From positions 109,694,362-109,758,361 of the forward strand of contig CM018693.1 in assembly GCA_009363875.1 (NCBI GenBank): a DNA stretch of 64,000 nt, in the 5' to 3' direction. Below, in pieces: positions 34,417 through 46,194 of this stretch. Source of the stretch: Mikania micrantha (lineage: Eukaryota; Streptophyta; Magnoliopsida; Asterales; Asteraceae). The translations under genes were made by a program, and so were the position numbers. The first letter of the stretch is position 1, and every line of letters starts with the position of its first letter. The notes under the pieces were generated by a model. It did not search any database. It had not been told where the DNA came from and was given only the letters and a program-made list of their open reading frames with translations.

Positions 34417-35610
34417 AAGGCTGGACAAAAGGGTAGACCACGTAAGCAACCACAGGAACCTGAAGAACCATGTATCGAGAATGAAGAACCCGTCAACGAA
34501 GACGATCACGAGCACAACGAGCAACCGGAGAATGAAGACGAATTCACTCTAGAGCCTATCGTGGTGAAGGCTATTTCTGATGAGGTCTCCAAAGTTTTGG
34601 ATGAGAAGCTACCAGCCTTGATTGCTAAGGCATTGAAAGATACTCTGAAAGACAAGTCTGAAGGGATTAAGGAGAGCACCAAAGAAGATGAAATCGTGAT
34701 CATCGATACAAAGAGCAGTGATTCTAGGTCGGAGAAACTGAAGGGTTGTGACTATAAGGCCTTCAAAGGATGTAACCCACCGACCTTCGATGGTAAGAAG
34801 GATGCTGTAGCCACCTGCCACTGGATATCTGCGATGGAGGCTGTTATCGCCATCAGTGAATGCCGAGTTGACCAAGCTGTCAAATTTGCAGCTCACTCTT
34901 TTGTTGAGGAAGCACTTCACTGGTGGAACACTATTAAGCAGTCCAAGGCTGCAGCTGATATGGAGAAGATGACTTGGGAGGATCTGAAAGAGCTGGTCAC
35001 CAAACACTTCTGTCCCAAGAACGAGTTGGATAAGGTTGAGAGGGAATTTCTGGTGCTGAAAGCTGGAAGTCTGAACCACCGCCAGTACACGTCAAGGTTT
35101 AATGAGATGGCCAGACTTGTTCCTCACTTAGTTTCTACCGAGGAACGCAGGGTGAAGATGTACATGGAGGGTTTGCCTCCAAAGGTCAGGATTCATGTCA
35201 AAGCGAACGCCTCAAAGACTTTTGACTCCACTGTTGAACTCAGTGGCATTGTATGGGATGATATGATGTCTGATGAGTCAGTCAAAGAAGAAACAAAGAT
35301 GAAAGAATCCTCCGGGACTAAGAGAGGTCGAACAGATCAACAAAAGTTCTCAAGCAAGAAAGTGAATCGAGAGGAGATGAGCCGATGCAACAAGTGTGGG
35401 AAAAACCACATGGGACAGTGCCTGCTAGGCACTAATTTATGCTTCAGGTGCGGAAAAACGGGACATTTTTCTAGCAGTTGCCCGAATGTTACTCGATGCT
35501 TTAACTGCAATGGGTTAGGACACACGTCCAAGGATTGCAAGAAACCCCGGGCCGATGCTTCGGGCTCGGGTAAGAAAGAGGAGAAAGGAAAGGAGAAGCA
35601 CAAAGGATGA
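34417..35610 (+). pseudogene. B gag, copy 2: long open frame without a start ATG
   Basis: Same frame, same missing start ATG and same stop as copy 1. The coding differences noticed are few, for example Q to K in the segment after DESVKEETKM. The three cysteine knuckles are kept. Because both copies share the defects, they predate the duplication. Confidence 0.8.
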
Positions 35611-37300
35611 TGTTGTTGAGGACCCAGACGTGGTTACAGGTACCTTTCCTATCAACAATATTATTGCTTCTGTATTGTTTGATTTTGGTGCCAGTATGAG
35701 TTTTGTATCTTCTACTTTCTAAGATGGGTTATCTGGGAAGGTTAAGAAGATAGATTGGGTATTTGATGTAGAGACGGCAATTGGTAAGATGACCAGGGTG
35801 ACTGAGGCTATAGATGACTGTTACGTTGAGATAGAGGGTCATAAGTTCCCAGTATGATTGTTTCTTATAACCTTGGGGGGGTTCAATGTAGTCTTGGGTA
35901 TGGACTGGTTAGCCAAATATGAGGCTAACTTTGTATGTCGGCGAAAGATGATATGTTTACGTGCGATGGATGGGAGCTCCGTGACGGTTTATGGTGATAA
36001 AGCGAAGTATGCGCCGAAGATCATTTCGATGATCAAGGCTGATGTTATGATGAGGCGAGGGTGTGTAGCCTACTTGGCCTATGTGATTGAGGAACGTACG
36101 GATATGAGGACGATTGATGATGTACTCGTGGTGCGTAACTTCCTTAATGTATTCCTTGAGGAATTGCCTGGATTACCACCGAAACGGGAAATTGAGTTCC
36201 AAATCGACTTAGTGCCGGGGGGCGCAACCCGTTGCCAAAACACCTTACGGTTTAGCTCCCATCGGAATGAAGGAAATGATGGCCCAGCTACAAGAACTCC
36301 TTGATAAAGGTTTTATACAACCAAGTGTCTCTCCTTGGGGAGCCCCGGTGCTGTTTGTAAAGAGGAAAGATGGTAACATGCGAGTGTGTATCGACTACAG
36401 GGAACTGAATAAATTGATTATAAAGAACAGGTATCCTCTACCTAGAATTGATGACTTGTTCGATCAATTGTAAGGTGCAAGTTGGTTCTCAAAGATAAAT
36501 CCCCGATCTGGTTACCATCAGTTGAAGGTTCGAGAGCAGGATATTCTAAAGACTGCATTTCGAACACGTTATGGACATTATGAGTTTCTCGTTATGTCAT
36601 TTGAATTGACGAATGCTCCTACAACATTTATGAATTTGATGAACATGGTATGTCAACTGATGTTGGACCGATCGGTGATAGTATTATTGATGCTATTTTG
36701 ATTTATTCAAAGAATGAGGGAGACCATGCTTGCCACATATGTGAGGTATTGGAGATCCTGAGGAAAGAGAAACTTTATGTTAAATTCTCCAAATGCGTTT
36801 TCTGGTTACGAGAGTTACAATTTCTGGGTCACGTGGTGAATCCAGAAGGCATTATGGTAGATCCAGCTAAAGTTGAAACGATTATGAAATGGAGCCCTCC
36901 GAAGTCACCTACGGAAGTACGTTGTTTTCTTGGTTTGGCCGGTTACTATCGGAGATTTATTCAAGACTTCTCCAAGATAGCGACACCACTGACGAAGCTC
37001 ACGAAGAAAGATGTAAAGTACGAATGGGGCCCGAAACAAGAAAAGCGTTCACAGTGCTAAAGGAGAAAACTTACCCAAGCTCCTGTCTTAGCACTGCTTG
37101 ATGGAAATGATGATCCTGTTGTGTAGGCTGATGCATCACAACATAGCTTATGCTTCACGCCAAACTCTCTGGACGAACTCAAGCAGGCGCAACAGGAAGG
37201 ATTGAAAGAAGAGAATGTAAGTTTTGAACGTGTCTTTAGACAAGTCAAGAACTTGGAAGACGAAATGAAACGACTCTACCCACGTTGTTTGAGACGTAAC
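35611..37300 (+). pseudogene. B pol remnant, copy 2
   Basis: Same structure as copy 1: DFGA for DTGA, broken protease/RT frames, IDAILIYS at the RT active site, RNase H cut after ADASQHS, integrase missing. Small differences from copy 1 include GMDWLAKYE against GMEWLAKYE and FLNVF against FLDVF. The interior (34086-37339) is 3254 bp, exactly the length of the first interior (28079-31332). Confidence 0.92.
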
Positions 37301-37339
37301 AGGTTTCGAGGACGAAACCTATTATAAGGAGGGTAGATT
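37301..37339 (+). promoter_or_regulatory. Hairpin and polypurine tract of B, copy 2
   Basis: Identical to 31294-31332: the AGGTTTCG / CGAAACCT stem and the ATAAGGAGGGTAGA tract before LTR 3. Confidence 0.85.
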
Positions 37340-40103
37340 TGTAACACCCGAAAATCTAGCAATCTAAAAATAAATGTGCGAGATTTCGGTAACTGTTGAC
37401 GTTCGAAGAATTGCGTTATCAAAGAAATAAGCACATTTGATCGTGTTTGAAATCCACGATGATATGGGTGACAACTCAAAATTTTCAGGTTAGAATCATA
37501 ACTCGAAAATGAAGAGAATGAGTGTAAGCGAAATCGTGAAACGAGGCTCTGATTTCAAGATACACTGAATCGAATATAGCAATAGATTAGAGGTCAAATG
37601 TTTTGAACTCTTTAGGTCTTGAGATTATAACCATTGGAAAGAGCTCGAAAAATCGTGAACGAAGGCGAAAACCGTGCGCAAAACGGAGTTCGTATGCTCC
37701 CGGAATCGCGAAACGAAGATAAGACAAAAATCTGGCCGCCATGGACCCGCGCGGTACGCCCCAACTCGGCGTCCCGAGTCAGGCGATGCGCCTGAGGTCA
37801 TCAGATCGCGAAAATTGCTTAAAAAGTCAAGTTTCATCATGAAATCTCATTTTTTGATCTTATCTTCGATGATCAGCACCCCACACACGAAAAACCATCT
37901 TCCAAGCCATCCAATCTCTATATTGAAGCCTCTGGATCAAGTGGATCGCACCAAGGATCGTTAATACAAGTCCGGATCGTCTTGTTACGCACAAAACTCC
38001 GTCTGAAGAGGTAACGGTTCATTCTAACCTTCTAGATTGATTATGATTGATTAAATTTTGTTTCTGAACTTGATGATATAGTTAGGGTTGTTGATTATTG
38101 CCTAGATGATGGCTAGGATTGATTTTAAGTGAAGAACTCGAACTGTTATGGGTAAATCCTTGTTTTGAGCCGTTGTAATGCCCAATTTTCATGGAATCAT
38201 AACAATGGTTATAGTGGTTTAAACCATTTAATTATGACAAGATAGATGATTAGTTTGATTAATCCTTGACACGCAAGGTTAAATCCAAGTGTTTCAAACT
38301 AATCACAATCATTAACATACTCACTGGAACGAATATCTGATGTTTATGATAACAGGCAGATCAGTATGTTAAACATGGTTGTTAAACCTATTCTAATGCT
38401 ACGTTGTGATATTTCATGATATCTGGGTAATCAATAACAAGGATTGATCAGTTCTAAGCCATTAACCTGTCTAGGAACCTGTTTTAGCATGATAATCAAC
38501 AACATTAACTATTTGACGACTATCAAGGCAATGTTTTGACATTGGACGTTCAGAAAGATTTAATCAGGAAGTTAATATGTATGTAACATATTATACGTAA
38601 ACAAATGTAGGACTATACGTTAGCAACGGTTGTAAGTGATTTCGCTACGGTGCGACATCAGGTGAGTTCTAGACGCCCTATTTTTATGTTTAATGTTTTG
38701 GGCTGGCATACATGCTTAATGTTATGTTCATGATGTTATGTGTTTAAGATGATGATAAGTGGATAATAATATGCCATGACCATGTATGCACGTTTATATG
38801 TTATGATGAATGAATGTTTAATATGAAATGAAGCATGGATGAGAACATGTTAAGTATGATAAATGCATGAAAAATGAATTATGATGATGAAAGGTGTGAA
38901 GATATGATATGATGATTGTATGATAACATGCATTAAGATGGTAGCTATGATGATAGTTACAAAATGTTATGATAAGATCCTAGGTTACTAGGATGAAAGT
39001 GGAATGTTATGAATATGATGCTAGTATGACATGTGTATGATGACATGATGTACGATGTGATGATATGATGATATGTATATGATGCTAGGATGTTATGATG
39101 ATACGGACACATGATGCTAGCATAACATGTTATGATGACTCCTAAGTTATTAGGATAAAGATACGATGAAACGATACTAGCATGATATGTCCGTGTTGTT
39201 ATGATGATTATGATGATGATTATGATGTAAGCATGAAGGATATGATGCCTTCATGGTTATGAGGAAAAGATGATATAATGCTAGTATATCATATACGATG
39301 AAAGAATGATGTCCTATACGTGTGATAGGATATGTATGTGATAGGTACCAGTATTTGTGCTGGGAATGAATAAGAGTCAACCATGACTATAACTGGGTAT
39401 GGTTGCTCCCGTACTTGTTACGGGGTAAGTATGATGTTGCTCTCATATACGCGTTATGGGGTAAGTATGGTTGCTCCAGTACTTGTTACTGGGTAAGTAT
39501 GGGTGCTCCAGTACTCGTTACTGGGTAAGTATGGTTGCTCCCGTATGTGTTACGGGGTAAGTATGATGTAAGTATGACGTTGCTCCCATATTCGTATGGG
39601 GTAAGTATGGTTGCTCCAGTACTCGTTACTGGGTAAGTATGGATCTGCAGAATGCTTCGGCGGATCAGATCAAAGGTTATGGAGCCTTGTGCCGGCATAA
39701 GCCCACTGTTACGCTTGGTAGCAGTGGTTGTATGATGATGATGATTAGGATGTTTATGTGACAATGTTTTGGATTATGTGAATGAAATGATGTTTTATGT
39801 TAAATACGTTTTAACTCAACAAAAGGTTATGATGTTTTATGAAAACTAGAACTCACCATCGTAAGCTGACTTGATTTAGCATGTATGTCAGGTTAAGCTA
39901 TGGTCAGAGAAAGCATGAAGCTCCAGGCATCAAGATAGAGAATCCGATGGTGTTGGCAATCGTTTATGTATTAATTCAGACATTTAATTATGTTTGATAT
40001 GATGTTTAAGTTCCGCTGCATGTTTATGAAAGCTTTTAGTTTAAGAGCTATGTGTTATGACGAGACCAACGCACGTGAGGTCGCCGGGAATCGGGGCCTC
40101 ACA
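37340..40103 (+). mobile_element. B tandem element, LTR 3
   Basis: 2764 bp, ending GGGGCCTCACA and followed by AAAGA (40104-40108), which matches 25308-25312. Putative intron 38662-39891; GTAAGTATG array 39425-39641. It carries about ten single-base changes right of position 38580 that LTR 1 and LTR 2 do not have. Confidence 0.96.
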
Positions 40104-40108
40104 AAAGA

Positions 40109-41908
40109 TGATTAAGTTTGAAAGATCAGCACAAAGCTGGTGAGCTCGTAATGATTGATCCAAACAATATGATATGATATGCAAGTTATTGATACACAGT
40201 TCCATAAATAACCATGGGACCCATATCTAGTTACTTTCGGACTGAAATGTTCTGTTCTGTGAAGATACTACCCGTTGGTAAATATCTTAGTGCCTCATTC
40301 TTAATGTCTATCACCAACATTAAGCTGATATTGGAAACATGTAACAAACATTTACACCAAGGGGGGCTGCAAGCTCCTAGCAAATGGGTTGTTAGCCAAT
40401 AGTACTATCATTGTTTCCTGTTCGGCCCCACATGGGTTCACTAGATACAGTTCAAGAGATGAGAACTTTTTGATATCGTAATAGAGTGTTACGGGCAAAA
40501 TCCCATGAAGTCTCACAAGTTCACATGAAATCACACAAATAACAATGAGACATATCATATGTTCAAGAAAATTTTCACAGTAATACCCGGATGTTTGTAA
40601 AACATTAAAAAGAAAAGGGGTTGTACGAAACTCACCTGAGATATCAAGGTTAACAGACAACGCGCATACTTGTGTTTATAGTTTAATTCTGCATTAGTTT
40701 TTGTTTTATAACTTATTTGTGTTTTAACTTACTTATTAGATCTTTCTGAACGTTGAATGTCAAGGACACTGCCTTTTGAGTCATCAAACTGATATTAAAT
40801 TCTTAATCAGCTAATTTAGTTGAATATCATACAATGTATGATAATGTGGGAACCTATAATGATTCAGGTTCCTCATACAAGGTTGATGACTCATTGGATT
40901 AATCAGGATGTCCTCAGATTAACCAAATAGGTATTGTTGCTGATTATATTACAGAAACAGTTTCAAGATGAATTTCTGGTTTAGGATTAGTCAATCCTTG
41001 TTAATTATCAATTAGGTATCATGAAACATAAGATTGTGATATTAGAATAGGTTTAACAACCATATTCAATATTCTAATTTGACTGTTAACATAAACATCA
41101 GATCATTATTCCAATGATTATCTTAATGCTTGACATTAGTTTGAAACACTTGGATTTAACCTAGCATTTCAAGAAATGATCAAGACAATCACAATCATTG
41201 TTACAATCAAATGTATAAACCATTATAATCTAGGATATAGTTTCATGATAACCGAGCATTATAACGGATCAAAACAAGGATTTAACCGTTAACCTTTCAA
41301 GTTCTTCGTTTCTAACTATTCCTAGCCATCATCTAGGCAATAATCAACAACCATAACTATTGCATTACGTTTAAAAACTAGATCTAATCCAACCATTATC
41401 AAACTAGTAGGATAAAACAAATTGTTACCCGATCGAGCGGATTTTTAGGATGAAAACGACGACCAGGAGTTGTAGAAACGATCCCTGGCTTGAATCTGAT
41501 GATCTGGTGGTTGAAAAACTGAGTTTTGTATGCAGGAATTCGATTAGATCATCTGGAAAGGGGGTATGTTCAAAAAGGAATGAAAAAAATGAGTTTTTGC
41601 ATGCAAATCTGATTTTTCAATATAATCTTTTGACCATATAGTTTTTGCGTACCGCCAAGAAGCCTAGAAATGGGCTTAGCGTACCGCGGAGAATTTCGGA
41701 GTCATTTATATATTTTGGACTCATCACATACCGCTAAGGGACCTCAAATTGGCCTTGGCGTACCGCGAAGAGTTCCTGAATGAAATATCTTCGAATTTTT
41801 CTTACTTTTTCGATTCTGGAGAATCAGAAACTCCGTTTCTTGCACGGTTTTAACCCACGTTCACAATTTCTCGCGTACTATCAATTCGTGATGATCACTA
41901 TCGTTCTA
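40109..41908 (-). mobile_element. D-family solo LTR (minus strand), piece 3
   Basis: Read on the minus strand, 40750-41450 resembles the B LTR around 26000-26560 (for example the TTGTTGATTATTGCCTAGATG segment), and 41640-41860 resembles B around 25640-25760, so D is a distant relative of B. A donor-like CTCAG/GTGAGTTTCG lies near 40637 on the minus strand. Four GCGTACCGC-type motifs occur at 41640-41770. It ends at TTCTA (41904-41908), the target of the A element. No coding sequence is seen. Confidence 0.8.
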
Positions 41909-42709
41909 TGTAACATCAGTGCCGGACGTGTTGCCGGAACAGTGATCGCTACCGTAACTCGTACAGTAACTCAGGTACACATTACGTGAAACTATGTTTA
42001 TGCTATTGACACATAATGCTTGACACTAAACTATTATGCGATTGTCTGAAATCTGATTAAAACCTTAGGGTTTGACAGTCAGAAACACATCAGACAACAC
42101 ATAACTGACACACAAATGCTTGATTTGATGATATTATGTATAAACGTACGTGAGGTTAAAAAGAACGAAACCATAACGATTGTTGTTACAGAATGATAAA
42201 CCGACGAATTATTCGTATAGGTGACGATCTGTACGAATAAATCTGAAATATTAAAATTCTGAAATAATGACTGGAAAGTAGAAAACAAGAATCAGGAAGC
42301 CAAACCATCGTCGTGTTCGTTCGAATGACGATTCGAACGAATACGCGCGATGGTGACGCGTTCTGACGAAACGAAACGAAAACGAAAACGACACGAGCGA
42401 TAATTAATTTAAGGAAATATGATATTTCCTGTTTTACAATTTTGAAACTCATCAGAAATAAATTCAAAAGAAACTATTTTAATTAAAATACGTAAAATTT
42501 CGAAAGAAGTAACGAAACGCGTAAAATAATAAATTACGATAAATAATTCAAGAAAATTTATATTTAAAATAATTACTAGAAATAACCACCTTCCAAACAT
42601 TTAAAATAAATTCCTTTTTATTTAACTTATAAAAACGCGCGCGTTATGTGCCGGAAACGCGATGGAGACGAAAACCGAGCAACCGAAACGAACCCGAACA
42701 CCCCCGGGG

Positions 42710-42717
42710 TATTTAAA
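42710..42717 (+). promoter_or_regulatory. TATA box of A 5' LTR
   Basis: TATTTAAA sits between CCCCCGGGG and CCCTAAATGAGGG, about 45 bases before a CTCTCTCTCTCTCT stretch (42753-42768) typical of plant transcription-start surroundings. The copy in the 3' LTR is at 51615-51622. Confidence 0.65.
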
Positions 42718-43129
42718 CCCTAAATGAGGGCATTTTTCTCATTAATTTCATTTCTCTCTCTCTCTCTACAAACACCTCCACCGTTTCCTCTCTCTCTCTA
42801 CAAGATCCAACCTTCAAATCACCATAACTCCTTCAATCGTTGATGAAATCGCGTGTTTTCGGTGTCTACACGAAGCTCTCGACTCCCTCTACCTACAAGT
42901 ACAACCGATCTGAGGATCCATCCATAGAAATTCGAGGTATGAAGCCATAAAGTTTCGGGAAAATAGGGTTTCTTAACCCTTTGTTCGACCTAAAAATCCT
43001 AAACCGGTTTAGAACCTCACACACATACCCACGACACCCTTGAGAATTAACCATAGCTTAGTAATTGTCGTAGAAAAACCTCACAAATCTTCTCAGGTCG
43101 AAGATGATGATGAAACATTTCAGGTTCGT

Positions 43130-43660
43130 GAGGGTTGGCTCAGCCGAACACATGCTGGCCGAACCCTGTCTGTCCAACTAGCTGAACCTTACCCTAGGTG
43201 ACGGACCTACTGCATGCCCCGCTTATGGACTCAGGAACCTGTAGCTTTCCCATCTGGCCGAACCTATTGGACATGAGGCGAACCTATTGCACCAGCTGCG
43301 AACCTGCTTACATGCATAACCAGGCGAACTCTTGCTTTCAACTGGCCGAACCCTGTTGTGCTCCATCTACCACCGAACCCTCGAATACTAGCCGAACCTG
43401 TGAGATGCCCTACCATGGACGAACCCTTTCCATTTGCGGCCAAACCCACGGCTACCAACCATCAGTGAACCTTTATACTCTGGCCGAACCAAGGAGACCA
43501 GCCGAACCTAACCGTGATCGATGAACCTGGGCTTCACGAACCTTCAGGGCTGCTAAGCTAGGGAATCACACGAACCATTGTGCTGACCGAACCTCATCAT
43601 AGGGCGAACCTTGGGTAGCTGAACCTGGGGTCCTGGATCAGTAGGTTCGCTGGACTTGGG
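43130..43660 (+). repeat. Degenerate GGCCGAACCT array in A 5' LTR
   Basis: More than twenty GAACC cores, most preceded by GGCC or GC, recur every 15-30 bases with unrelated sequence between. The copy in the 3' LTR is at 52025-52560, and a diverged one is in the A solo LTR near 7040-7440 on the other strand. A small ORF running through it is a by-product of the low stop density. Confidence 0.75.
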
Positions 43661-43729
43661 GTTACACATCTGAATTAGTGATGCTCCTAGTTGCAGCCAT
43701 GCATACCCATATTCGTGACTCACAATAAA

Positions 43730-43940
43730 CGGCCCAAGGAGCTATAACCTTGGCCCAATGGGATTAATTAGCCCATACCTGCATCAATTGGCTTAGCCCA
43801 AGAAACCACATTCGGCCCACATATATTCACGGCCCAAACCCTTTTCCTTGCGGCCCAACATCATTGGATTGGCTTATAGGATTAACCTGGCCCACACACC
43901 GCTACATTCGGCCCACGCATCCTTCATCCGGCCCACATGA
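43730..43940 (+). repeat. GGCCCA array in A 5' LTR
   Basis: Eight GGCCCA motifs (site II complement) occur within about 210 bases, usually as CGGCCCA(A/C). The copy in the 3' LTR is at 52635-52845. Confidence 0.75.
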
Positions 43941-44432
43941 GTTAATTGGAACCAACCATTTTAAATCAACTCATTTAAATAACTTACATGGATATAGGGT
44001 ATAATGTGACGGGCTACTACAAAGGTGGTAAAGGGGTGTGGGTTAAATGCAATTCACAAAACCTAACACATCAAATAAACAAATAACATATTGTGATATG
44101 GTGTTGGGTTTTCAAGGAAGACTTAAGGCAAACCAAAGTAAAAATACTAAATCTTTAGTTCTCAATTTAAAACAATTTACTAAACTTAATCTAACTAGAT
44201 TAAGTATTAGAATAATTTAGAACAAGAGAATCGAAGCCGGATGACGACCGAGACTTACGAGTGATAGCCAAAATTTATGGCTAACACATACTCACACACA
44301 CGAATCCCTACAAACATATACTTATAAGCTACAAACACTATGAAATCAATACAGGATAGTGAACATCACAACAAGTACAAACAACGAGCGCGTGCATTCT
44401 TGTTTTACTTAGTTAACCACTTCAAACACAAG

Positions 44433-45663
44433 GTGAGTTCATTTGTCCCTTTTTAAACATATTTGTTTTTACCTCGGGATTGAGAAGCATGTATACATTT
44501 TAAGAAATTATTTAAATGTTATTTAATGCTTTTAAACATAATCATGATGCTTATACTAATGCTTATGCTTGAAACTCTTATTTGGGAAGCTAAAGACTAA
44601 GACTTAAACTATATGCTTGATGTTATGCTACAAACTCTATGCTCAGACTATATGCTCGATGCTTATGCTAGATACTTGATGCTTATGCTGTAAACTAAAC
44701 GCTCAAACTATATGCTCGAGGCTTATGTTAGAAACTCTATGCTTAAACGATATACCCAATGCTAATGTTATGGATTTTATGCTCAAACTATATGTTAATG
44801 CTTGAAACTATATGCTCGAAGCTATAATTGTGTACGAAATGCTAAGCTTGTATCCATTCATGGGCTACGTAACTGCTAAACACTGCTAGAGCAGAGCTTG
44901 TACCCATGCATTGAGATACGTGGAAGCTAAACTATGAGGATTCTAAGTTGTTATCTATATAAGAGACATGTAATTGCCAAACATTGCTAGAACAAGGCTT
45001 GTGTCTGCTTATATGAGATATGTAAATGCTAAACTATATGTGTATGCACGGCTTGTGTCTATATATGAGATATGTAATTGCCAAACATTGCTAGAGCAAG
45101 GCTTGTATCTGCATATATGAGACACGTAATTGCTAGACTATTCAGAAGCTAAGCTTAAACCAATTCAGGAGATACGTAATGGCTAAACACTGCTAGAGCA
45201 GAGCTTGTATCTAGCCGTGGACTACGTAATTGCTAAATACTGCTAGAGCAGAGCTTGTACCCACACATGAGATTGGTGAAAACTAAACTATGATGTGTGA
45301 ACAATGGTGTTTGTTTAACTTACTCTAAAAGCTAATACACATGAAAGCTATAAACTTGTAAACTTTGAAACAATATACTAAAGCTATGATGAAGACTGGA
45401 TTGAATGGTAGGTAAAATGCGTAATTTTCATTAATAACAATGTCATATGTGATTTAGTATATGGTGGGATGTTAGCTGTGCAGACGGTAAGTTCGACCCT
45501 ACATTTGCCCTATATATAAGCATACCGAATTGGATATTATAGGTGATGTTAATGAGATTAAGGTTGTTACCGAAAGAGGTTTGCTAAAGATACTTTCAAA
45601 CTATTAAACTACATGAACTCACCAACCATTGTGTTGACTTTGTTTTCTTACATGTTTTCTCAG
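44433..45663 (+). other. Putative intron inside A LTR
   Basis: Donor ACAAG/GTGAGTTC at 44432/44433, acceptor TACATGTTTTCTCAG/G at 45663, with a TTGAC and a T-rich tract before it. Length 1231 nt. The last 50 bases share CACCAACC and GTGTTGACTT with family C. The 3' LTR copy begins at 53338 and the solo LTR keeps both sites. It contains the minisatellite array. Confidence 0.55.
44540..45290 (+). repeat. Minisatellite array in A 5' LTR
   Basis: Units of variable length are built on TGCTAGAGCA(A/G)(G/A)GCTTGT followed by a TATATGAGA-type stretch and GTAATTGC(C/T)(A/T)AACA. An upstream part is built on TATGCTCGATGCTTATGCT. In the 3' LTR (53440-54290) one extra unit of roughly 100 bases (about 53980-54085) explains the 4217 against 4117 bp length difference. 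Confidence 0.8.
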
Positions 45664-46028
45664 GTGATGCACAGGAATATGCTAAGGCTTCAGGATTGCA
45701 TGCTAGGCTGCCCAGATAGAGGACCTAGTTGACTTTTGATAGCACATCTTTTGTTATTGATACGAATCACTTTTGATGTCTTGTACAGTTACAAGATAGA
45801 AAACAATTGATTCTTTTGGACAGGTTTACCGGGTTAAATTATCGAACATTGATATTGCGATTTAACTTTGTAATCCTAGTTGATGCTTTATTGTGCTTTA
45901 ATTATTCTTAACATTGATGCTATGTAAAAAATCTGATCATCACGATTATCACTCACGATATCGCGCCCCGAGAACCATCCGCCCGACGAGGAACACGGTC
46001 CGTCCCGCCGGCTCGGGGTGTGACAGAT

Positions 46029-46040
46029 TGGTATCAGAGC
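46029..46040 (+). promoter_or_regulatory. Primer binding site of A
   Basis: TGGTATCAGAGC, three bases after the LTR, matches the initiator tRNA-Met complement. Confidence 0.9.
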
Positions 46041-46194
46041 TCAAGGTTATAGAGAATAATAAGTCATTTACTTGAACGGTTTGGCCTAGACTATAACTTA
46101 GTGACCCTCATGTAGAGAACATAAGGTTTAAGCTTGCATTGTGTCTTCTACATTCGGTCACTGCACTATCCAATATCTTTTGGTTATGATCAGA

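Larger units (their letters stand above)
41909..46025 (+). mobile_element. 5' LTR of complete A element
   Basis: 4117 bp from TGTAACATCAGTGCCGG to GGCTCGGGGTGTGACA, with TTCTA duplications at 41904-41908 and 55032-55036. The whole element is 13,123 bp. The LTR contains, in order, a TATA box with a CT-rich stretch after it, a GGCCGAACC array, a GGCCCA array, a putative intron and a minisatellite. Its two LTRs look a few percent different by eye, so it is older than C. Confidence 0.96.

Noticed and set aside
43198..43524. 108-residue ORF present in both A LTRs
   Set aside because: It runs through the GAACC array, which lacks stops in this frame; no domain, no start context, and it is broken in the solo LTR.
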